The notes: a model not told the origin generated them from the sequence alone. A stretch of 24,493 nucleotides of DNA from Syntrophaceae bacterium UBA7544 (GCA_002479215.1 DLME01000020.1:1-24493); one strand, 5' to 3'. Shown: positions 1-8,056, numbered from the stretch's first letter. A program made the numbers and translations.

Positions 1-2745
1 TTCTTCCGGATTTTCTTCCGCCGTAATCATCGTACCGCGTTTTGCAGCCAGCAACCCTTCAGCACAGGCGGCGGCGGCACTTGCTTCCATAACTGTTTCG
101 GGAATATCTTTCGGCCCGCCAAATGCGCCGCAGACAAAAACACCGGGGCGGGATGTCTGAACAGGGTTTTCCAAAGTAGTCTTGCAGAATCCGTGTTCTT
201 CCAGTTCAATTCCCAGACTCGAGGCCAATTTTTTGGCATCTTTGGGCGGCATCAGGCCAACGGAAAGAACAACCATGTCGAATTCTTCTTCGGTGAAGGT
301 TCCATCCTGATTGACATATTTGATGAGCAGATTATTTGTCTGCTGCAATTCTTTAATGACTGAGGGTATCGAACGGATATAACGTATCCCATATTCTTCT
401 TTGGCGCGGTTAACAAAACGGTCAAAATCTTTGCCGTGCGCCCGAATATCCATATAGAATATGGTCGGTTCCAGTCCCTTGGCATGTTCCTTACCAATGA
501 TCGCTTCTTTCGTCGCATACATACAACAGACCGAAGAGCACCAACTGTTATCACAGGATACATCGCGGGAGCCTACGCATTGAAGGAAAGCAATCTTCTT
601 CGGTTCTTTACCGTCGGATATTCTCTGCACGTGACCGAAGAATGGACCGGATGCGGAAAGGATACGTTCAAACTGAATGGCGGAGACAACATTTTTATAA
701 ATGCCGTAACCGTATTCACCGCGGATACGGGCATCAAATATCTCAAAACCGGGCGACGCAATGACCGCGCCGACCTCGATTGTTTCTTCTTCAACTTTCA
801 TGTCATGGTCAACTGCCTTGGCAATACACACTTCCACACACTGATAACATTCCGAACAGATGCCGCAGTTGAGGCAGCGCAGCGCTTCCGCCAAGGCTTG
901 CGCTTCGTCAAAACCGATACCGACTTCCTGGAAGTTGGTTCGGCGGTCTTCCGGTTTCATGTTGGGATATTTCACCCGCGGACTCTTGGGAATATCGGAG
1001 ACATCGGCTTTATCGGCCAAATCTTTGGTCCAGTCTTTTTCACGACCGGCTTTGATATCCTCGCCCATCAGATAACGGTTGATGGATTTGGCCGCTTCCT
1101 TACCGGCGTAAACAGCCTTAACTACGGTCTGGGGGCCGGTAACTACGTCACCGCCGGAGAAAACGCCAGCGATATTTGTCGCATAAGTAACCTGATCGTA
1201 ATCGATATTCTTCCATTTGTTGATGGAGACGCCACTTTCTTTGGTGATAAAGGAGAGGTCTGCTTCCTGCCCAATGGCGGGAACGATAGCATCGCATTCA
1301 ACGATAAATTCGGAACCCTTGATTTCAATTGGGCGGCGGCGACCGCTCGCGTCCGGTTCACCCAATTCCATGCGCGTGCATTCAATACCCGTAACTTTTC
1401 CATTCTTGCCCACAACACGTTTGGGGGCAACGAGGAATTTCATCTCGATTCCTTCTTCAATGGCTTCTTCGATTTCCTCAGGTGAAGCGGGCATTTCCGC
1501 ACGGGTCCGGCGATAGAGAATGAAAACATTCTTGGAGCCGGTGCGAACAGCTGTACGAACAGCATCCATGGCTACATTGCCGCCGCCAATAACGGCAACT
1601 CTGTCTCCAAGAGAAACCTTTTCACCCAAATTGACACGCATTAGGTAATCCACACCATGGATCACACCCTGCATATCTTCGCCAGCAATGTTAAGCTTGC
1701 TGCTCTTCATAGTGCCGCAGCCGATAAAGATCGCGCTGTAATCCTTCCGAAGCTTATCAAAGGAAATATCCTTCCCGATTTTTGTATTTAAATGAATCTT
1801 CACGCCCAGGTCTTCAATGACCTTGATTTCCGCATTAAGAACCTTCTTGGGAAGGCGGTATTCGGGAATACCAACAGCCATCCAGCCACCGGCTACAGGC
1901 AATGCTTCAAAAACTTCAACATCATAGCCTTCAATAGCCAGATAGTAAGCGCAAGTCAGTCCCGAAGGCCCGGCACCGATAACCGCAACCTTCTTGCCTT
2001 TACTTTTCTTCTTTTCCGGTAGATAGCGGGTATCGCTATTGAGATCAAGATCAGCGACAAAGCGTTTCAGGTGCATAATATCGATGGGGTCGTCCACCTT
2101 TCCGCGCATACAGGCCGTCTCGCACGGATGGTTACAGACGCGGCCACAGACGACGGGGAAAGGGTTATCCTGTTTGATAAGTTTGAGTGCTTCTTTAAAC
2201 TTGCCCTGACCAATCAAGGCCACATAACCCTGAACACTGATATGAGTAGGGCAGTTGGCTTTACAGGGAGAGGTCCCCAGTTTATCGATGGCAAAACCAC
2301 TGGGAATTGCTTGCGGAAAATGCCGGTATATTGCTTTTCTTTCGCTCAATTCACCATTGAATTCAGCTTTTACAGAAACAGGACAAACATTAGCGCAATC
2401 ACCGCATCCGGTACATTTATCCAAATTAACAAAACGCGGAGCGCTGGTTAATTTAACCTTAAATTTTCCCGGTTCACCTTCGACCGACTCCACAGTCCGT
2501 AGTGTTTTAATTTCTACATTGGGATGGCGCCCTACTTCAACCAGTTTCGGCGATAATATACAGGCGGAACAGTCATTTGTAGGGAAAGTCTTATCGAGCT
2601 GCGCCATGACGCCGCCAATGCTGATCCCGTTTTCGACGAGATATACTTTCATTCCGGAGTTGGCTAAATCGAGAGACGCCTGGATACCGGCGATTCCCGA
2701 ACCAACAACCATTACTGCACCAACTTTTTCATTATCTTTTAGCAC
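1..2745 (-). CDS. HdrA-like FAD/iron-sulfur oxidoreductase fused to a GltD/NfnB-like module (C-terminus off window)
   Basis: One frame is open for 915 codons from GTG 2745 to the left edge, so the protein continues beyond the window. In order: an HdrA-type FAD fold (GSGIAG, residues 15-20) with the HdrA motif NDCSACILSPKL (57-68); a ferredoxin-like CTGCGDCANVC (111-121); a GltD-like N-terminal Cys-rich region (CKANCP, CGRVCNHPCETAC); a second dinucleotide fold VAVIGAGPSG near 255; an NAD(P)H fold GGGNVAMDA near 387; a Cys-rich CLNCGICSECYQCVEVC near 623; then the HdrA C-terminal part (CVGSRD, CCMYATKEA). Known: HdrA proteins are flavin-bifurcating cytoplasmic subunits, and NfnB/GltD modules take electrons from NAD(P)H. 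Inferred: an HdrL-type fusion linking NAD(P)H to an Hdr, ferredoxin or hydrogenase partner. GTG is chosen over the ATG at codon 12 because AAGGGG lies just upstream and the codons between extend the Rossmann strand normally. Confidence 0.85.
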   Translation of the reverse strand, partial: MLKDNEKVGAVMVVGSGIAGIQASLDLANSGMKVYLVENGISIGGVMAQLDKTFPTNDCSACILSPKLVEVGRHPNVEIKTLRTVESVEGEPGKFKVKLTSAPRFVNLDKCTGCGDCANVCPVSVKAEFNGELSERKAIYRHFPQAIPSGFAIDKLGTSPCKANCPTHISVQGYVALIGQGKFKEALKLIKQDNPFPVVCGRVCNHPCETACMRGKVDDPIDIMHLKRFVADLDLNSDTRYLPEKKKSKGKKVAVIGAGPSGLTCAYYLAIEGYDVEVFEALPVAGGWMAVGIPEYRLPKKVLNAEIKVIEDLGVKIHLNTKIGKDISFDKLRKDYSAIFIGCGTMKSSKLNIAGEDMQGVIHGVDYLMRVNLGEKVSLGDRVAVIGGGNVAMDAVRTAVRTGSKNVFILYRRTRAEMPASPEEIEEAIEEGIEMKFLVAPKRVVGKNGKVTGIECTRMELGEPDASGRRRPIEIKGSEFIVECDAIVPAIGQEADLSFITKESGVSINKWKNIDYDQVTYATNIAGVFSGGDVVTGPQTVVKAVYAGKEAAKSINRYLMGEDIKAGREKDWTKDLADKADVSDIPKSPRVKYPNMKPEDRRTNFQEVGIGFDEAQALAEALRCLNCGICSECYQCVEVCIAKAVDHDMKVEEETIEVGAVIASPGFEIFDARIRGEYGYGIYKNVVSAIQFERILSASGPFFGHVQRISDGKEPKKIAFLQCVGSRDVSCDNSWCSSVCCMYATKEAIIGKEHAKGLEPTIFYMDIRAHGKDFDRFVNRAKEEYGIRYIRSIPSVIKELQQTNNLLIKYVNQDGTFTEEEFDMVVLSVGLMPPKDAKKLASSLGIELEEHGFCKTTLENPVQTSRPGVFVCGAFGGPKDIPETVMEASAAAACAEGLLAAKRGTMITAEENPEE

Positions 2746-2889
2746 TTGATACCCCTTATATATTCTCTATATGCAAAGCCCTTAAAATATTACTTAATTT
2801 ACGGCCGGACAAACTGGCGTCCGCTAACATAATTTAATCATCCTGTCAAGGTCGGAAGCTTTTTTCATACCCATTTTTTAATAATTTAT

Positions 2890-2918
2890 TATATAAAAAA
2901 TTTTTGACCATCGGTCAA
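2890..2918 (-). promoter_or_regulatory. Predicted sigma70-type promoter of the HdrA-like gene
   Basis: On the minus strand TTGACC (2918-2913) is followed after exactly 17 bases by TATATA (2895-2890), with a second TATAAT register at 2893-2888. Transcription would start near 2883, leaving a leader of about 135 nt before GTG 2745. The -35 box sits inside a perfect inverted repeat, which suggests repression by occlusion. This is a pattern-based prediction. Confidence 0.55.
2904..2918. promoter_or_regulatory. Palindromic operator TTGACC-ATC-GGTCAA
   Basis: A perfect inverted repeat with 6-base arms and a 3-base centre. The TGACC/GGTCA half-sites resemble operators of TetR-family fatty-acid and acyl-CoA responsive repressors (FadR/PsrA type). 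It overlaps the predicted -35 box of the HdrA-like gene. No regulator gene is present in the window, so the cognate protein is unknown. Confidence 0.5.
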
Positions 2919-3112
2919 GATAAATTTGTTTTTCCGGCTTGTTTCAAATTCCAGAAAGGTGAAAATCACTAGTAAATCAGTATTTTCAATTACAAACAAT
3001 TTCTTTCAAAATTATTTACATTTGGCCGTGTTCTTACATGGAGAAAATGTTTTTCCAATCATGACTCAAAACCGGTCTACATAAAATCCTTTAAAGATTA
3101 TAATACTTATAG

Positions 3113-3712
3113 TTACTTTCTTCCCGGCAACCGCAGATGGTCTTCCAATGCCTGCCAAATGTCATTTTTACCTTGCTCGGTTTTAGCGGAAAAGAGGATT
3201 ATCCCCCTCCCCGCTTCTGCCTGCAGATCACATTCGATTTTACTCCGTTGACTTATGGCCTGATTATTGGACAATTTATCGGTCTTTGTTAAAACGTACA
3301 AATAAGGTATCCGGTAATGCTCCAACCAATCTCGCAGGGATAAATCCTCATCGCTGGGATTGCGACGGATATCTAAAATAAAAATTACCAAAGTAAGGTT
3401 TTGTCGCTCTTTTAAGTACGCTTCTACCATTTCTCCCCAGTTTTTCTTGACGGACTGAGGAACTTTGGCAAAGCCATATCCCGGCAAATCAACAAATAAC
3501 ATGCTTTTGTTAATGGAGAAAAAATTGATTAGCTGTGTTCTTCCGGGGGTATTGCTTGTTTTAGCTAAACTTTTGCGCCCGACGAGCGTGTTGATCAAAG
3601 ATGATTTGCCCACGTTGGAGCGCCCGGCAAACGCGATTTCCGGCAGTGTCGCCGGTGGATACTGAGGCGGCCAGACGGCGCTTTTGATAAATTCAGCACT
3701 GATAATTTTCAT
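3113..3712 (-). CDS. engB: Ribosome biogenesis GTPase EngB (YihA/YsxC)
   Basis: A 199-residue protein of the normal size for EngB, a cytoplasmic TrmE-Era-EngA-YihA-type GTPase needed for assembly of the large ribosomal subunit. All GTPase motifs are visible: P-loop GRSNVGKSS (30-38), the G2 region around TPGRTQ (55-60), G3 DLPGYG (75-80), G4 TKTD (142-145) and G5 SAK (175-177). The start ATG at 3712 gives the usual short N-terminus before the P-loop. It lies 17 bases from a palindromic repeat element upstream and is separated by 367 bases from the gene downstream, so it is probably monocistronic. No alternative identity is likely. Confidence 0.96.
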   Translation of the reverse strand: MKIISAEFIKSAVWPPQYPPATLPEIAFAGRSNVGKSSLINTLVGRKSLAKTSNTPGRTQLINFFSINKSMLFVDLPGYGFAKVPQSVKKNWGEMVEAYLKERQNLTLVIFILDIRRNPSDEDLSLRDWLEHYRIPYLYVLTKTDKLSNNQAISQRSKIECDLQAEAGRGIILFSAKTEQGKNDIWQALEDHLRLPGRK

Positions 3713-3729
3713 AATTTAAATATAAGAGT

Positions 3730-3848
3730 GCTGTTGAAAACCGCTCATCTGCTGTGTTGCGCTGCAAACCGCACCGCTCAACGTATATCTATATACGCCT
3801 CGCGGTTCTGATTCTTGCGCGCCTTGCATCTGAACATTTTTGAACAGC
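3730..3848. repeat. Long imperfect palindromic repeat element (REP/MITE-like), copy 1
   Basis: A 119-base element bounded by GCTGTTGAAAA on the left and TTTTTGAACAGC on the right, which are inverted copies with one mismatch at the seventh base. It is centred on a perfect palindrome CGTATAT-CT-ATATACG (3782-3797). The midpoint of the termini and that of the core coincide (3789), so the whole unit is one long imperfect hairpin. No ORF lies inside. The core, read on the minus strand as AGGCGTAT...ATACGTTGAG, is shared with the element at 5097-5173. Confidence 0.7.
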
Positions 3849-3919
3849 CCAATTGTCTCACATTTCCCAAAATACTTTTATTTCGAGACCTGACCCCACT
3901 AGCTCGTATACATAATGTT

Positions 3920-4930
3920 TTATCTGGGCATATCGTCAGGAATGTAAAAAAGATCAGTGCCGGAAACCATATTAATTTTATTTTCCATTAATTCCTTTGA
4001 TATCCCATCATAAAATGTTAAAAAACGTTCTTTATGAGCCTGATATTCTTTTTCTTGTACCTGTATAAAAATTTTTGCTAAAGTACGATCCATAGCGTAA
4101 ATTATCCATTTATCTGTTTCACGGTTAAAATATGGCAATCAATATCCGATAATTACTAGTGTTGTTGTTCCGTTGAGCGTTTCACGGACGTTATCTTTAA
4201 TACCTGCCTTTTCCCACGCGAAAGAAATATTAGGTTGATAGCCTACCGCTGCTCCTTGTGGAACCATAAAGTTTTTAAAAAGTTTAATGACCTCCTCTAA
4301 AAAGGGGATGTTGAAGTCACAATGACCCAAAGTTCTCACATTATCTTTCTCTGGTAAAGCACAGGTCCCATTTAATCTAATAATATTTTTATTTTGTGTC
4401 AGCCCTTTATAAACGAAAGATGGATCTGTACAAAATCCCTCATATGATTTTTCAAGTTGTGTATCGTAATTCCATGTTACGATATTCACATCTTTATGTA
4501 ATTTGGGTATGCCAGATGCGTCGCGAGTCAAAATTGATGCAAAAAAGTTATCATACCTTTTATCAGTCATTTGTAATGATTGTTCTAATAATAAATAACA
4601 AGATAAGGTTGCTTTGAGTTTATGAAGTTCCTTATCATTTTTAATAAATAGCTTTTTAGCGTATGTATCAATAGAGGCATGTTTTTCTGCTATAGTCTTA
4701 AGCCAAAGAATAGATTCCATGAAATCTTTACCGTACTCACCATTATAAGGAAACAATTCATGAACATTTGCAATTATAGCTCGATTTTGTACGGCTGTAA
4801 TTGTAGCTTGTTTTTGTACAGCTTCCCAAAGTCTATCTCTAAAATCTTTTAATTTATCGTTGAAATTATTAACCAAAGGAAGAGCATTACAACTTGCTCC
4901 AGCCCCTAACAGGTAAGTAATTTTACTCAT
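3920..4930 (-). pseudogene. SIR2-like (NAD-binding) protein gene interrupted by an in-frame TGA
   Basis: From ATG 4930 the frame encodes YLLGAGAS (residues 6-13), the N-terminal signature of SIR2-like domains in many bacterial accessory and defence proteins, then VTWNYDTQLE, a typical NYD-type SIR2 motif. Translation stops after LVIIGY at TGA 4141-4139. The same frame continues as LPYFNRETDKWIIYAMD for 72 codons to TAA 3922-3920. Family members usually read GYS-(F/L)P-xFN here, so TCA to TGA (one base) explains the break. Restored length would be 336 residues. TTG 4945 is a weaker start. Known: some SIR2-like domains are NADases in anti-phage systems; that role is only possible here. Low GC, the nonsense codon and flanking repeats suggest a decaying acquired cassette. 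The N-terminal 263 residues could still be made. Confidence 0.7.
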
Positions 4931-5070
4931 ACACCCATCCCGCAAGAATTATTTTTTTGGCTTCTTTTCGTATTTCTATAAAGATACTCAATGGCCGATC
5001 CAAAAAAAGAAATAAGTTCAGGTCTTGAAATATCAGTTTTATGTTGAATTTGTCTTTTGGCAATATCCAT
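4927..5070 (-). CDS. Small 47-codon ORF overlapping the SIR2-like gene start
   Basis: An ATG at 5070 opens 47 codons (MDIAKRQIQHKTDISRPELI...) ending in TGA 4929-4927, which overlaps the SIR2-like ATG (4930-4928) in an ATGA arrangement. Coupled overlap suggests a genuine upstream partner or its remnant. There is no Shine-Dalgarno, and a TATAAT hexamer at 5077-5072 lies only one base before the ATG, so if that is the -10 box the ORF would not be fully transcribed. The product is not recognised and has no transmembrane segment. It may be the C-terminal remnant of a longer gene cut by the adjacent repeat. Confidence 0.3.
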   Translation of the reverse strand: MDIAKRQIQHKTDISRPELISFFGSAIEYLYRNTKRSQKNNSCGMGV

Positions 5071-5096
5071 TATTATACCATTTCGATTTCAAAGGA

Positions 5097-5173
5097 TAAC
5101 GAGGCGGCAAGGAGGAGGCTCCACAGGCGTATTACTAATACGTCGAGGAAGCCGACGGCGTAGCCAACAAAAT
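5097..5173. repeat. Palindromic repeat element, copy 2 (related core)
   Basis: Centred on the perfect palindrome CGTATTA-C-TAATACG (5128-5142) with partly complementary GC-rich flanks (GAGGAGGCTCC / GGAAGCCGAC). The core reads AGGCGTAT...ATACGTCGAG on the plus strand, matching the 3730-3848 element when that is read on the minus strand. The two copies therefore lie in opposite orientation around the SIR2-like island. It abuts the 5' side of the riboswitch. The outer boundaries are approximate. Confidence 0.5.
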
Positions 5174-5174
5174 T

Positions 5175-5345
5175 AGCCGAAGAAAGGAATTGGCGTGAGA
5201 CTGCCAAATAAAGGAAGCCGGTTGAAGTCCGGCGCTGCCCCGCAACTGTAAGCGGAACGAAACCCACATCAAACCACTGATGCTTTGGTATCGGGAAGGA
5301 GTGGAGAGTAGGGAGCCGCAAGCCAGGAAACTTTATGGGAGTCCA
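5175..5345 (+). promoter_or_regulatory. Cobalamin riboswitch
   Basis: The conserved core is plain: GGAAGCCGG (5213-5221) with its CCGG partner, GCTGCCCCGCAACTGTA (5234-5250) followed by AGCGG, and the B12-box-like AGCCAGGAAAC (5321-5331). A TTGGC/GCCAA hairpin (5190-5206) precedes the core. It lies directly upstream of a TonB-dependent receptor on the same strand, ending about 35 nt before its ribosome-binding site, as expected for adenosyl- or other cobalamin control. The known class represses downstream genes when cobalamin is abundant. Boundaries are approximate because the outer stem is not sharply defined. Confidence 0.92.
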
Positions 5346-5381
5346 ACTTACTTTAATCCCGAGGGGGAAAGGAGAAGTCCC

Positions 5382-7457
5382 ATGAAAAAGGTCTTTGTTT
5401 TAGTTCTGTTGTTTTCTTTGGTTAGTTTTTCACCACTACATGCTGAGAGTAAAAATGATGATGCGCCTGTAACAATGGAAGAAGTTGTTGTTACGGCCAC
5501 GCGCGACAAGGAGGAAATCCGTAAGGTTCCGGCAAACGTTACCGTCATTACCGCCGAAGAAATCAGTAAGTCCGGCGCAACAACGGTAGTAGAAGTCCTG
5601 GATAAGCTCGAAAGCATTCAATTTCACACTTCCAGTGGAAATTCCAGCCAAGCGTACATCGATATGCGCGGTATCGGGGGTGATAATCCTTTTGGGAAAA
5701 CACTGATCTTGCTGGATGGCCGCCGTTTAAACCGAACGGACATGGCTTCGATCAACTGGCTGGAGATACCGCTCGACACCATAGAAAGAATCGAGGTCGT
5801 CCGGGGACCGGGTAGTGTCCTTTATGGCGATGCCGCTATCGGCGGCGTGATTAACATCATCACCAAGAAAGGGAAGGGTGAACCGAAATTCAACGCGTCT
5901 GTTCTTATGGGGAGTTATGGTCTCAACGACGAAAGGGCTGGTGTAACCGGCGCCACAGGCAAATGGACTTACGCTTTGAATGGAGAAAACAACTTTAACT
6001 TCGGTTATCGGGAGCGTTCGAAATATTCCGCTCAGGGTGGCGGCTTTGATTTGGGATATTCCGCCAATGACTTATTGAATGTTTCGCTGGGTGTCTCATT
6101 TAATAGAGCAGATTATCAATTGCCGGGTGCCCTGACGAAACAGCAGATGGAGCAGAACCCGCGGCAATACCAGAATTATCCACCGGCATTGTATAGTACC
6201 GCAACGCCCGATGACGATGGCAGGGATAAATATACCAACATCAATCTCGGCATTAAATCTTTCTGGGGCTCATGGGGGCAGCTGGAAATCAATTTTCTGT
6301 ATGGTAATAAATATAATCAAACGAATATGGCCTCATGGTCTTCCTATTCCGATGTCAACGCCAACGCATATGGCATTACACCGAAATATATTCTGGCCAA
6401 AGAAATCTTCGGATTTCAAAATAAAGTCATTGTCGGGGTGGATTATTATTATGAACCTTACACGAAGGATTTCTATCCCGATCGGGAAAGAACCGTAAAT
6501 ACAAGCACGGCCAATCTTGAAAGAGACAGCCTCGGATATTATATCCGCGATGAATTCAGCCTATTAAAGAACCTCATTCTTAGCGGCGGTTACCGGTACG
6601 AACGGGCAGAAATCAGCGGTTCCAATACAGATTTTTTCACACCCAGCAACAGTTTTCCAAATACGGAAAATATTTATAATGCCGAAGCTTATGAAGCGGG
6701 GCTGACCTGGCTTTGGGGAAATAAGTCAAAAGTATATGCGAAGTACGCGACTGTTTACCGCATTCCTTTTCTCGATGAAGTCGCCTCTTTTAATGGCTTT
6801 AATGAAGGCACCCCTTTTAATATCAACCTGAAACAAGAAAAAGGTAAGAGTGCTGAAGTAGGCACTGAATTCTATCCGCTGAATAACCTGAAAATAGGCC
6901 TGACCATTTTTCGTATGGACATGGAAGATGAAATCCAGTGGGTTTCTACTGGACCAGGGGAAGGTGAAAATCAAAATCTTGGGAAAACGCGACATGACGG
7001 CGCCGAAATTTCCCTTTCCTACTTATGGGAAAAATACGCCCGGCTGTATGGTAATTTTACATATCATAAAGCCACTTATACGGATGGAGCTTACAATAAC
7101 AAGGAGCTGTGGCTCGTACCCAACTGGATGGCAAATGTAGGCTTGGAGATTTATTTACCTTATAATCTGATGTTACGTCCTGAAGTACGCTATGTGGGGG
7201 ATTGCTTTCTATCCCAGGACTACGATAACACTGGTGAAAAGTTAGATAGCTACACTCTCATCAATCTTTATCTTTCATACAAGCCATCTTTTGGGAAAAT
7301 CCACATGACGGCTTTCTTCGGAGTGGAAAATCTTGGAAATGTAAATTATGCGTCATTGGGTTCGTATAATGTTCCGGCATATGGAGCAGGGGCTCCTAAT
7401 ACTTATTATCCCATGCCGGGGATCGCGTTTAAGGGAGGACTTTCTTTTGAGTTTTAA
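5382..7457 (+). CDS. TonB-dependent outer-membrane receptor, probably for cobalamin/corrinoids (BtuB-like)
   Basis: A 691-residue outer-membrane receptor. The start is ATG 5382, behind GGAGAAG (5371-5377). The longer open frame from 5280 runs through the riboswitch and is not the start. A signal peptide (MKKVFVLVLLFSLVSF..., cleavage after LHA, residue 21) precedes a TonB box-like MEEVVVTATR (32-41). The plug domain runs to about residue 170 and contains VEVLDKLESI, RGPGSVLYGDAAIGG and VINIITKKGKG. The rest is an aromatic-rich beta-barrel ending in SFEF with the terminal Phe typical of barrel proteins. Such receptors import scarce ligands using TonB-ExbBD energy. The riboswitch makes cobalamin or a corrinoid the likely ligand. 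bioYMN follows 52 bases downstream, so biotin cannot be excluded from sequence alone. Confidence 0.92.
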   Translation: MKKVFVLVLLFSLVSFSPLHAESKNDDAPVTMEEVVVTATRDKEEIRKVPANVTVITAEEISKSGATTVVEVLDKLESIQFHTSSGNSSQAYIDMRGIGGDNPFGKTLILLDGRRLNRTDMASINWLEIPLDTIERIEVVRGPGSVLYGDAAIGGVINIITKKGKGEPKFNASVLMGSYGLNDERAGVTGATGKWTYALNGENNFNFGYRERSKYSAQGGGFDLGYSANDLLNVSLGVSFNRADYQLPGALTKQQMEQNPRQYQNYPPALYSTATPDDDGRDKYTNINLGIKSFWGSWGQLEINFLYGNKYNQTNMASWSSYSDVNANAYGITPKYILAKEIFGFQNKVIVGVDYYYEPYTKDFYPDRERTVNTSTANLERDSLGYYIRDEFSLLKNLILSGGYRYERAEISGSNTDFFTPSNSFPNTENIYNAEAYEAGLTWLWGNKSKVYAKYATVYRIPFLDEVASFNGFNEGTPFNINLKQEKGKSAEVGTEFYPLNNLKIGLTIFRMDMEDEIQWVSTGPGEGENQNLGKTRHDGAEISLSYLWEKYARLYGNFTYHKATYTDGAYNNKELWLVPNWMANVGLEIYLPYNLMLRPEVRYVGDCFLSQDYDNTGEKLDSYTLINLYLSYKPSFGKIHMTAFFGVENLGNVNYASLGSYNVPAYGAGAPNTYYPMPGIAFKGGLSFEF

Positions 7458-7509
7458 GGTTGCACGAGTCACGTTTTAAATATATTGATTAGTAAAGGTA
7501 GAGAAATAT

Positions 7510-8046
7510 ATGGCTGCTGACAAAGCATCGATTAAAGGTTTGGTTTACGCGGCGCTTTTCGGAGCGCTCACTGCGGCGGGGGCTTTTATAGTTATTCCTC
7601 TGACGCCTGTGCCAATCACCGCGCAAACATTTTTCTTAAATATTGCGGCTGTGCTTTTGGGTGGATCGCTGGGAGCTTTAAGCCAATTTATTTATGTGAT
7701 GCTGGGAATAGTCGGGATACCTGTTTTTGAGGGGGGGAAAGCTGGATTGGGCGTTATTTTCGGCCCCACCGGCGGTTATTTGCTGGGCTTTATTATAGCG
7801 GCTTTTGTCATTGGGATGATAAATCAAATGAAAAAAAGCGCGGGTATTTCCTGGAATATCTTTTCCATGTTTATCGGAATGTTGATAATCTATTTTTTGG
7901 GGAGCCTTCAGCTTTCTTTGGTGGCTAAGATAAGCTTTCCCCAGGTGCTGGCTGTCGGTGTACTGCCGTTTATTCCGGGGGATATAATAAAAATTTTGCT
8001 TGCCGCTATTATCAGCTCGCGGCTCAAGGGACGTATTAAAGTTTAG
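7510..8046 (+). CDS. bioY: BioY, substrate-binding (S) component of a biotin ECF transporter
   Basis: A 178-residue hydrophobic protein of the usual BioY size with about six membrane segments. BioY signatures are clear: PITAQTFFLNIAAVLLG (residues 36-52), GIPVFEGGKAGLGVIFGPTGGYLLGF around 70-95, and PFIPGDIIKILLAA near the C-terminus. BioY captures biotin in the cytoplasmic membrane and is energised by BioM and BioN, which are encoded immediately downstream (gap 10 bases to bioM). ATG 7510 has a plausible AAAGGTAGAG ribosome-binding site. The 52-base spacer from the TonB receptor holds no obvious terminator, so the cobalamin riboswitch may also influence this gene. No BirA operator is seen. 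Confidence 0.92.
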   Translation: MAADKASIKGLVYAALFGALTAAGAFIVIPLTPVPITAQTFFLNIAAVLLGGSLGALSQFIYVMLGIVGIPVFEGGKAGLGVIFGPTGGYLLGFIIAAFVIGMINQMKKSAGISWNIFSMFIGMLIIYFLGSLQLSLVAKISFPQVLAVGVLPFIPGDIIKILLAAIISSRLKGRIKV

Positions 8047-8056
8047 GATTTATTAA

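Larger units (their letters stand above)
2746..3112. other. AT-rich intergenic region between engB and the HdrA-like gene
   Basis: 367 bases between two minus-strand genes. The stretch holds the promoter and operator listed separately (2890-2918). The part from about 2930 to 3112 is AT-rich and shows no convincing ORF, RNA gene or strong terminator. A weak complementarity near 3088-3103 (AATCCTTTAAAGATT) lies downstream of the engB stop. Confidence 0.6.

Noticed and set aside
436-1485. A 349-codon open frame on the plus strand
   Set aside because: It is a shadow of the HdrA-like gene: the minus frame encodes unmistakable FAD, NAD(P)H and Fe-S motifs over the same bases, while the plus frame shows no family features.
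4139-4141. TGA in the SIR2-like gene as a selenocysteine codon
   Set aside because: No SECIS-like hairpin is evident just downstream, and family members have Ser, not Cys, at this position, so a nonsense change is simpler.
2746-5100. CRISPR array in the repeat-containing intergenic regions
   Set aside because: The two palindromic elements are single, dissimilar in length and in opposite orientation; there is no regular repeat-spacer pattern.
5280-5381. An N-terminal extension of the TonB receptor from ATG 5280
   Set aside because: These 34 codons run through the cobalamin riboswitch and precede the real signal peptide; ATG 5382 has the ribosome-binding site.
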